From: Pontivivens nitratireducens
Lineage (GTDB): Bacteria > Pseudomonadota > Alphaproteobacteria > Rhodobacterales > Rhodobacteraceae
Direction: 5' to 3'
Assembly (NCBI RefSeq): GCF_014235845.1
Contig: NZ_JACJUQ010000010.1
Span: 83,133-147,132, forward strand
Length of the DNA: 64,000 nucleotides
The position numbers and the translations under genes were made by a program. Shown here piece after piece: positions 58,157-64,000 of this stretch. Positions within the stretch are counted from its first letter, which is position 1; each line of letters starts with the position of its first letter. The notes under the pieces are model-generated. The model saw only the letters and a program-made list of their open reading frames with translations, had not been told where the DNA came from and ran no database searches.

Positions 58157-58549
58157 TTAAGCCACTGACCGAAAATGTGCCCCCACATCTACGTTTTCGA
58201 GCGCGCGGCGCAGGCCATCTGTCAGAAGACAGATTTCTTCAACCACCCGATCGCGAGGGTCGATGGAGGCGAAGTATCCAATGTATGGCAGGTCCGGGTC
58301 GTCGACGTAATCCAACGATAGCAGAGCCAAGATCTGGCCAAGCATGGTCCACGTGCGCGGCGTAAGACGGCCATCGTTCGCGAGGAGTTCCACGCATCGG
58401 TCGACAAGGCGGGCGGATTCGTAGCCCCCCAGGAGGCGGGCCGCGTGCCAGAGGCCCTCACGGTGCTCCGACACAAAGGACAGTATCGGATCGGCAGGTA
58501 TCTTTTGCGCTATGTTGCGGGGGAATGCGGTTTTCGATTCGAGTCCCAT
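58157..58549 (-). CDS. Small protein of unknown function in the dusA element
   Basis: 130 residues, predicted all-helical, without membrane helices or known motifs (MGLESKTAFPRNIAQ start, several leucine-rich helices). GGAG precedes ATG 58549 at good distance. It follows the second recombinase after 211 bp. In size and position it recalls the small third gene of Tn554-like recombinase sets, but that is only a comparison. Confidence 0.55.
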   Translation of the reverse strand: MGLESKTAFPRNIAQKIPADPILSFVSEHREGLWHAARLLGGYESARLVDRCVELLANDGRLTPRTWTMLGQILALLSLDYVDDPDLPYIGYFASIDPRDRVVEEICLLTDGLRRALENVDVGAHFRSVA

Positions 58550-58660
58550 GATGATCTCCAGATGGTTTCCGCGTCGTGCGCGGTTCAAGGGTTCGTCGAT
58601 CCGGATGCATTCGACTCGTTAGACTTCTTCCCTATTCTCCCTTATTCAAATCGACCCTGT

Positions 58661-58692
58661 CGTTCGCGGCCTCACCGAGGCGGCCGCGAACG
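58661..58692. repeat. Hairpin downstream of the second recombinase gene
   Basis: CGTTCGCGGCC (58661-58671) and GGCCGCGAACG (58682-58692), a perfect 11-bp stem with a 10-base loop. It lies 68 bp after the recombinase stop codon on the minus strand. No T tract follows. Confidence 0.6.
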
Positions 58693-58760
58693 AATGGGCT
58701 CGATCCCTACTTATAAATTTCGAGGCTTGGTGCCGACCGTCCTGAATTCGTCACCAGGCT

Positions 58761-60098
58761 TCAGGATTGCTGCTGACCATTCATGGCGGCTTGCCGGAGC
58801 TCTGAAAGAGAACGCCGGCCCGCTCTGACAGCACGCGCGCGCTGGTTCCTGTCGTGGTATTGAGAAGCAGTCCGGCCGCCACCCCGCTGCCCGCAGAGTG
58901 AAAGCGCCATCCATGTCCGATCGACATCGCTGTCGTAGGCCAACTGATGCCAGAGCGTGCGCACGATGTGCTCTCCGGTTCCCACGTGTTCATACCAGAC
59001 GTCAGAGATCCAATCGGCCGTCAGCGCCGTCACACCGCCGTCGCGGGAGAACAAAGGGGTTCCCGATCGGCGATCGTAGCCAAGCCACAGATCTCCTCCA
59101 GGGGCGTCCAATACCAACAACTCATCGAGAAATTCGGTCAGCTCAGGCCAGAGTTCGGAACGCTCATAGTCACCGCCAGTTTTCTGAGTCTTTATCGAAA
59201 TCGACCAGCCGGTTGCATCCCGACGAATCTCTTCGTCGATCCGAAAGCGGTATAAATCGCTGATCCTCAGCGGGGCTGCTACCGCCAGTGCCAATGCTGA
59301 TGCATGAAGTGCAAGAAGATATCGACGCGAAGTGCCGGCCTTTGTCGCACGGCTCTCGGCCAGCAGCTCCTCGGCAAGGGACCATACCTTGCCGATGTCA
59401 GTCGGGTTGGCGAGGAGCCAGGCATGCTTCCGTTTGCGCTTGAGACGCCCGATCCGGGCATATCGGGAAGCTTCACCACGGATGGCCTTCCGGAGCTTAC
59501 TCTTTTCGTCACGATATACGAGAAACTCTGCGAGCTTCCTGAGTTGCATCGCGAGTCCAATTTCCCCCTGTCCACGTGCCTCTTGGCGTTCAAGCCAGAG
59601 TCGAACACTTTCGGTGTCGAGATCGGCGGACCGATCTGCATCGATGCAGACTTGCACGATGCAGCGAAGAACGTATTCGGCCGCCCTGATCTGCGATTGG
59701 GCGGGAGGCGATGTATCGCCAAGATCGATCATTCCGCCATCCAGGTCGTTTCGGCGGCGGCGCATCTCTTTCAGCGTGACCTTCCAATCATCCGGCAGTT
59801 CGTCGGTCCCGACCGAAAGATCAGAGCCCTTGCTGGGTCGAGAAGTCGTCGTTTGGCGCGGCTTTTCCCGCTGCCTTTTCTCTCGCTTGAGCTGGGAGAT
59901 CACACGCGCAAGTGGCGCGCAGTGATGCGGTGCTTCAACGCTCAAGACGTCGCGCAGCCGCTCGAGGGTCGAAAGGCACCCAAAGGACTGGAAGTCCTCT
60001 TCATCCGGGACGCCCGTTCCACGGGTCTCAAGGTGGGCTTGCCATTTGCGCAGCCGGCGCAGGTCGGATTCAGTTGGCCTTATAAGATTGTCTGACAT
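58761..60098 (-). CDS. Tyrosine recombinase (second of a pair)
   Basis: 445 residues. The C-terminal half shows the tyrosine-recombinase set: Arg in AAPLRISDLYRFR (about 294), Lys in SIKTQKTGG, HxxR in GEHIVRTLWHQ, and a tyrosine in ASQYHDRN as probable nucleophile. The N-terminal half is divergent and rich in basic and acidic residues. AAAGGA precedes ATG 60098. It lies 112 bp after the C-terminal part of the broken recombinase, on the same strand. Sites and function of the pair are unknown. Confidence 0.72.
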   Translation of the reverse strand: MSDNLIRPTESDLRRLRKWQAHLETRGTGVPDEEDFQSFGCLSTLERLRDVLSVEAPHHCAPLARVISQLKREKRQREKPRQTTTSRPSKGSDLSVGTDELPDDWKVTLKEMRRRRNDLDGGMIDLGDTSPPAQSQIRAAEYVLRCIVQVCIDADRSADLDTESVRLWLERQEARGQGEIGLAMQLRKLAEFLVYRDEKSKLRKAIRGEASRYARIGRLKRKRKHAWLLANPTDIGKVWSLAEELLAESRATKAGTSRRYLLALHASALALAVAAPLRISDLYRFRIDEEIRRDATGWSISIKTQKTGGDYERSELWPELTEFLDELLVLDAPGGDLWLGYDRRSGTPLFSRDGGVTALTADWISDVWYEHVGTGEHIVRTLWHQLAYDSDVDRTWMALSLCGQRGGGRTASQYHDRNQRARAVRAGRRSLSELRQAAMNGQQQS

Positions 60099-60139
60099 TT
60101 TTCTGGTTCCTTTTGATGTCGCACGGTGTCTTTCGGGGA

Positions 60140-60168
60140 GCACTCGGCGACACGAGGTCGCCGAGTGC
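60140..60168. repeat. Perfect 12-bp hairpin between the two recombinase genes
   Basis: GCACTCGGCGAC (60140-60151), loop ACGAG, GTCGCCGAGTGC (60157-60168). It sits in the 112-bp gap between two co-directional recombinase reading frames and has no T tract. Confidence 0.65.
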
Positions 60169-60210
60169 CGTTCCTCGGGGGATGATGGTGCCGTCAGCGA
60201 AGCCCGTGGC

Positions 60211-60825
60211 TCATGCGGCCTCCGCATACGCGCCTTCCCGGGTCTTCCGAGCATCCATCCTGGCCTTGCGCAGCAGTTTGCGGGCCTCGCGGTTGGCTTT
60301 GACGCCGTCCATCCAAGCATAGTGGGCTTCGGCAACCTCGATGGAGTTGCAGAGCACCGCCGCGACCAGTCCGAGCGCGGACGGGTCGACCGAGAGAATG
60401 AAATAGCCGGTCACTTGCCGCGCCTGGTGAAGGGTCATGTCGAGACCGACAGCCTCCGCCCCGACGGCGTAGTGGCCAGCGAATGTCGTTTCCTCCATCG
60501 GACGATCTTCCCGCATCGAGGGGAAGAGGAAATCGGAGTCGACAAGCTTGCATCCATACGGGTGATCGTTGATCAGCCGGGGGCGAATTTCCTTCAGATA
60601 CCATTCGATGACAGGTCGGGCGTCGGGATCGAACTCGGCTTCGACGGCAACGCGGTTCTTGACCAGATGAGCCGGGATGGAAATCTCGACATCTTCACTA
60701 TCGTTGGACAGGAACAGCTGGGCGTCATCCCCTCGGAATGGCAACCCTCGGAGGTTCGACGCCCGGACTGACGATCCGCGAAACAAGATGGCGCTTTGAA
60801 CTGCGGCAATACCAAAGCTGAGAGC
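60211..60825 (-). pseudogene. C-terminal catalytic part of a tyrosine recombinase, cut off by an in-frame TGA
   Basis: 204 codons in exactly the same frame as the gene ending at 60826, separated from it only by one TGA codon (60828-60826). They carry the catalytic set the upstream part lacks: Arg in SSVRASNLRGL, Lys in HLVKNRVAVEAEF, HxxR in TLHQARQV and tyrosine in AEAHYAWMD. There is no own ATG near the start; a TTG at 60786 has no SD. Expression would need TGA read-through, reinitiation at the ATG-TGA junction, or a sequence error. Together the two parts make a 608-codon recombinase. Confidence 0.7.
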
Positions 60826-62037
60826 TCACATGCGCTCCTTGTGGCGCTTACGGCGCTTGAGATCGTCCCAACGGGCAATGATCCGGTTAGCATCTGCCAT
60901 GAGCTTTTCCGGTTGCGCGTGAACGGCGCGCTGCTGGGCGGGACACTTTGAAAACGCCTTGATCCATTCAAGGCGAGGCGGAGACATCGCGTCGCTCCTG
61001 GGGGACGTCTTTCGGACCTGTTTCTTGATCTTTGCAAGTTCCTTCTTTTGCTTCTTTTTCAGGCCGACGTGAAATTCGGCGATATGTGACAGGCGCGCGA
61101 CCATGTTTTTTCGGGTGGTGCTATCCGCCCTGACTTCGCCGTCAATTTCACGGGCGCGCCAAACGTTCGCGGCGCGAGCGATGACCTGTGGATTACAGAC
61201 GTCTGCCAAGCTGGGCGTCATCGACGCATCCAGGTCACCGCCTCGTTCGAGCATAGCCGTTGCCAGGTTCAGCGCGTTCTCGTAGGTTTCTTCGGTGCGC
61301 GTGCTGAAATCGCTCTTCTCAGCAGGGATGGGCCGTCCGAGTCCGTCAGTTCCACGCTTCGCAAGCACGAACTCATCGAACTCGAACCACAGCGCAGATG
61401 CCTGCGGACGGTGGCCGCGGCGCCAAGGACTTGGCGGGCTTTTGCCTCGGTCCGGTTGTGGGAGCGGCATATGCGGCAGCAGGTGATCAATCTCGGGGTG
61501 GTCCGCACGGATTGCAATGAGATCGTTCATCGTGGTGATGCCCCCCTTGAAGGTTCGCCGCCTTTTGCCGCTCAGTTTGCTGGCAGCGGGGGTGACCCAT
61601 CCGGGGACGACATCCGGCGGTCCGACCCCGTCTGCTGATGCGACTTCTGCGACTGCTAAAATACCGCTCGCCCGATGAGGACCGATTGGTTGGCCAACGC
61701 CACCGATTGCGGCGGTATAGTCCGCAAGTATCGTCCAGTCCGGTAGAACCGCTGCCGAGGCCTTCGGTCCCGCGGCTTTTCCCAGTGCCCCGCGCACGCG
61801 CTTTCGCCATTCCACAAAGTGATCATGGGATTTGAACCCCTCTGCAATTGCAGCGATCCGGCCGCGCCCCCAACGTCTCTCGAAATCCGCCAAATCTGCG
61901 GGAATTCGATCGAGCGGCGCGTTGCCGTAGAATTTGGGGCACTCCTTGATCCGAGGGCGGATCTGATTGATGGTGCTTTTCGAATATCCCAAGCCTTCGA
62001 GGTTCTCGAGCAGGTCTTTCATTGTTTTGATGTTCAT
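60826..62037 (-). CDS. N-terminal part of a tyrosine recombinase interrupted by TGA
   Basis: 403 residues ending in a basic tail directly at the TGA. The N-terminus (MNIKTMKDLLENLEGLGYSK) resembles a SAM-like core-binding fold, followed by a long middle region and a lysine-rich helix. It contains no catalytic recombinase motifs; these continue in the same frame after the stop (60825-60211). ATG 62037 follows AAAGGA. Whether it is a decayed gene or a separate DNA-binding product cannot be decided here. Confidence 0.65.
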   Translation of the reverse strand: MNIKTMKDLLENLEGLGYSKSTINQIRPRIKECPKFYGNAPLDRIPADLADFERRWGRGRIAAIAEGFKSHDHFVEWRKRVRGALGKAAGPKASAAVLPDWTILADYTAAIGGVGQPIGPHRASGILAVAEVASADGVGPPDVVPGWVTPAASKLSGKRRRTFKGGITTMNDLIAIRADHPEIDHLLPHMPLPQPDRGKSPPSPWRRGHRPQASALWFEFDEFVLAKRGTDGLGRPIPAEKSDFSTRTEETYENALNLATAMLERGGDLDASMTPSLADVCNPQVIARAANVWRAREIDGEVRADSTTRKNMVARLSHIAEFHVGLKKKQKKELAKIKKQVRKTSPRSDAMSPPRLEWIKAFSKCPAQQRAVHAQPEKLMADANRIIARWDDLKRRKRHKERM

Positions 62038-62175
62038 GGTCTGTTCCTTTCTTCTGTGACCTTGAGGGAGCTGGGGCCTCGCTCTACAATCCGCCCGGAC
62101 TTCAACTATTTTTTTTGGGAGGTCCCCGTCTTTGATAGGGCATCCTACGATGCCTGCACTTTTCAAAGCGCGCTC

Positions 62176-62212
62176 GGCGCCTGGCCCCTTCAGAAAAGAG
62201 GGGCCAGGCGCC
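62176..62212. repeat. Perfect 14-bp hairpin in the 368-bp gap upstream of the recombinase
   Basis: GGCGCCTGGCCCCT (62176-62189), nine-base loop, AGGGGCCAGGCGCC (62199-62212). It is the longest perfect stem in the window, with no T tract. The gap 62038-62405 also contains an 8-bp direct repeat TTCCGGCC (about 62361 and 62381) and no credible ORF. Confidence 0.65.
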
Positions 62213-62405
62213 TGATCGCGATTGACCCGGACTCGACCGCCAATTGATGGACCTGCGGCCATCTCACCTTTTTTGTGGTCAATTCACCCATCTGGTCGGC
62301 AGACGACAGGCGATGTCTATCGCCATACGGTTGGGTAAATGGGAGGGAAAATCGGATCATTTCCGGCCAAACCGGGTAAATTCCGGCCGAGGGCGAAGTT
62401 GCAAC

Positions 62406-62771
62406 TCAAACATGGTGAATAACGATGTCGAAGACGCATCGACGCACGCGCCTGACGGTCGGCGAAAGGTCGATGCTTGGAATTGCCCCGCGCTCGACAT
62501 AGCGTCGAAACGTCCGGGCAGACCGCTTTTCCGGATCTTCCCTGTGAAGCTCCGAGGGCTTGAGAAGAGGTTCACGGTAGTCGCGCCAGTATCTGCGTGT
62601 AACGAAAACCTCTCCCTCGAGCCTCCAAATGTCTTGCCAAAGATAGCGCTTCCATCCGCTTTCCTTGGTTGGACGAAGATTTCCTTCGTCGATGATTTCC
62701 CGCGCGGTGTTCTCGCAGACGTTCCAGTGATCTGCGATCCTTGACACCCGGGCGCTGCCGGCCTCTTCCAT
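62406..62771 (-). CDS. Tandem helix-turn-helix (Xis/AlpA-like) DNA-binding protein
   Basis: 121 residues with two short HTH-like units: residues about 8-50 (SRIADHWNVCENTAREIIDEG followed by KRYLWQDIWRL) and about 78-112 (SARTFRRYVERGAIPSIDLSP followed by VRR). Both resemble the winged HTH of excisionases and AlpA-type regulators. GGGAG precedes ATG 62771. In this place it may act as excisionase or regulator for the recombinases. Confidence 0.6.
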   Translation of the reverse strand: MEEAGSARVSRIADHWNVCENTAREIIDEGNLRPTKESGWKRYLWQDIWRLEGEVFVTRRYWRDYREPLLKPSELHREDPEKRSARTFRRYVERGAIPSIDLSPTVRRVRRCVFDIVIHHV

Positions 62772-62820
62772 ACTGTTCTCCCTGCTGATTGCTCAGGAGA
62801 AAGGGAAGAATTCGGTCATT

Positions 62821-63714
62821 TCAAAATTTCGAATTTTCGAGGTTTCTGATCCGCCATTGAGCCGCAGGGAGGCGTTTCAGAAGAGCCGGAAACGCTTCTG
62901 GGAGAACTGTGACGTCGTCAGAATGGTCAATAGCGGTGCACTTCACCGTCGGCCCTGTCACACGAGCGAGAGCGGCCGTTTTCCAAAGACAACCCGGACG
63001 CCAGAAGCGAACCGTGACTGCATCAATCCCACGAAGGTCACCGTGGCGTTCCTGGAACAGAAATGCAGTGAGGCCATAGTGCTCGCATGAGCGTCGGATC
63101 GCCGTCACCACCTTCGAACTGACCGCAGACCACGCAGGGATCTCATGATCCGCCCAGATCGCTGCGTGGGCCACCGTAAAAGTGAACTCCGGTTTCCTCA
63201 TCCGCCGCACCAAGGAGGTAAGGCCATAAATCTGATAGTCGGTGACGTTCTTCAGACTGGGGAGACAGCTCGCATCCAAGAGGCCGTAGCTTGGCTGGTC
63301 AAGAATTGCAGAAGGGACGTTGTCCTTAAAGCGCCAGCAGACGAATTCGTTGCCGTGTTTGAAGTCCAACCAATCGAATATTTCCGCTGATGCCAACCAG
63401 GCGATGCCCTCTCGCAGATTTGAATTACAATTCCGCGCTCGGAGGCCAACGGTGCTCCGCAGGACCACCGAGCGCGCACGATATCCTTCTTCAGGCTGGT
63501 CCACATCGGGAGACCATTTTGGCAATTTTCGGCACGTCGCGTGAAGAAGTCCGTGCAGCAACCGATGGGCGTCTGTTGGCAGTGATATCCAAGCCAGATC
63601 ATTCATGAAGAGGCCGGACATCCTATACATGTCATCTGCAACTATTCCGGTCTCTTGGGCCAGAGGATCGCGGCTCTCTTGGGCGGTTCGGTTGTTCTGT
63701 AACGAGGCAGTCAT
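62821..63714 (-). CDS. Possible Rep_3-type replication initiator, otherwise unknown
   Basis: 297 residues, no signal or membrane helix. Two winged-helix-like stretches can be traced: about 40-150, and about 165-260, where YQIYGLTSLVRRM is followed by a helical stretch and FRWRPG-like FRFWRPG ends the strand (SKVVTAIRRSCEHYGL, DAVTVRFWRPG). The order recalls Rep_3 plasmid initiators, but no diagnostic motif is certain. GGAG precedes ATG 63714. Repeats of CCGCAGA lie 165-200 bp upstream. First gene of the element's minus-strand string that is complete in the window. Confidence 0.4.
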   Translation of the reverse strand: MTASLQNNRTAQESRDPLAQETGIVADDMYRMSGLFMNDLAWISLPTDAHRLLHGLLHATCRKLPKWSPDVDQPEEGYRARSVVLRSTVGLRARNCNSNLREGIAWLASAEIFDWLDFKHGNEFVCWRFKDNVPSAILDQPSYGLLDASCLPSLKNVTDYQIYGLTSLVRRMRKPEFTFTVAHAAIWADHEIPAWSAVSSKVVTAIRRSCEHYGLTAFLFQERHGDLRGIDAVTVRFWRPGCLWKTAALARVTGPTVKCTAIDHSDDVTVLPEAFPALLKRLPAAQWRIRNLENSKF

Positions 63715-63858
63715 CGTGGGTCTCCGTGTTGGTCCAGTCAGTATCTCGGACCGAATAAGGAGATGCAGAAGCAGTTCGAGTGGATGGGTAGCCAAGTCCG
63801 CTACCCGTCAGGGTGCCTCTGCTGATTTTACAGGAGTCCCGCGCCTCCGAGGCTTGCT

Positions 63859-63910
63859 CCGCAGCCCCTGGCACCCACGCCGCAGATTCTGCGGCAGGTC
63901 CGCAGAATCT
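63859..63910. repeat. CCGCAGA repeat cluster with an 11-bp hairpin
   Basis: CCGCAG occurs at 63859 and CCGCAGA at 63880-63886 and 63900-63906; its inverse TCTGCGG at 63888-63894. The segment AGATTCTGCGG (63884-63894), loop CAGGT, CCGCAGAATCT (63900-63910) is a perfect inverted repeat. The rest of 63715-64000 shows no credible complete gene. Confidence 0.55.
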
Positions 63911-64000
63911 TTCGAACTGAGACTGACCTGCCACTGAACCTTCATCCACCCGGAACCAGAGCCCTTTGGGTTGATACGCCGATTGGCGCAGGAGGAGCAA

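Larger units (their letters stand above)
56277..64000. mobile_element. Integrated element at the 5' end of dusA (far end outside the window)
   Basis: From the dusA start to the window edge there are no housekeeping genes. Genes: a phage-type integrase, two small unknown genes, two large tyrosine recombinases (one broken), a tandem-HTH protein and a possible replication initiator, with long intergenic hairpins. Base composition and codon use look less uniform than in the core. The left boundary is placed at the dusA start codon because the integration site of dusA-targeting elements lies in its 5' part. The exact core repeat and the right end cannot be seen, and no second copy of the dusA 5' sequence occurs before 64000. 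Confidence 0.7.

Noticed and set aside
60594..61037. Minus-strand frame of 147 codons bridging the TGA of the broken recombinase
   Set aside because: Its composition is rich in Ser, Arg and Pro with no motif. The catalytic residues are in the frame of the upstream gene, so a frameshift into this frame is not indicated.
62244..62744. Plus-strand open frame of 166 codons
   Set aside because: It lies opposite the tandem-HTH gene, which has a clear SD and domain pattern; this frame has no SD and looks like a shadow.
63632..64000. Minus-strand open frame of 122 codons at the window end
   Set aside because: It overlaps the start of the 62821-63714 gene, crosses the hairpin repeats, begins only because the window ends and shows no family-like sequence.
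56277..64000. Second copy of the dusA 5' sequence as right attachment site
   Set aside because: I looked for strings matching the first codons of dusA in both orientations and saw none, so the right end is most likely beyond the window.

Overview
The window is high-GC, densely packed alphaproteobacterial chromosome and most resembles Rhodobacterales (Rhodobacteraceae/Roseobacter group). The evidence is the order dusB-ntrB-ntrC-ntrY-ntrX-trkA-trkH-hfq-hflX, a fused ispDF, an iscR/SUF operon whose IscR has a single cysteine, the F1-ATPase inhibitor zeta subunit, a magnesium-type HemB, and a 3-hydroxybutyrate dehydrogenase/patatin pair. Most lines are core housekeeping. No rRNA, tRNA or CRISPR array was recognised.

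Layout. 1-5.2 kb: ABC-F ATPase (cut by the window edge), ndk, topoisomerase IB, and a minus-strand run of pncC, pgpA and ispDF. 5.3-17.2 kb: the nitrogen-control cluster (dusB, NtrBC, NtrYX), TrkAH potassium uptake, Hfq and HflX. 17.2-25.7 kb: App1-type phosphatase, DUF502 membrane protein, YejA-like solute-binding protein, a candidate small RNA with a clear promoter and terminator, bdhA, patatin, acyl-CoA ligase and a DsbA/FrnE-like protein. 25.7-36.2 kb: mfd, hemB, rpe, a hydroxyisobutyrate-dehydrogenase-like enzyme, a penicillin-acylase-family protein and a ClpP-like protease. 36.2-44.3 kb: one long minus-strand Fe-S assembly operon (iscR, cysteine desulfurase, sufB, small membrane protein, sufC, sufD, two YIP1-type membrane proteins, sufS). 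An iron-box-like palindrome covers the -10 of its candidate promoter. 44.4-56.3 kb: alpha/beta hydrolase, sensor kinase, M20 amidohydrolase, mazG, two small membrane proteins, enolase, purB, ATPase zeta inhibitor, purC/S/Q and dusA.

56.3 kb to the end: the 5' end of dusA is the boundary of an integrated element that runs out of the window. A tyrosine integrase sits divergently next to dusA, as in the known dusA-targeting islands. Behind it is a minus-strand string of genes: a possible Rep_3-type replication initiator, a protein with two Xis-like HTH domains, a 608-codon tyrosine recombinase broken by one in-frame TGA, a second tyrosine recombinase, and two small unknown proteins. Most of the intergenic gaps hold strong, unrelated perfect hairpins. 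This element and the small RNA at 21.0 kb are the least explained parts of the window.

All calls come from reading the sequence and remembered family features; no database search was run. Starts were chosen from ribosome-binding sites, translational coupling and usual family N-termini.
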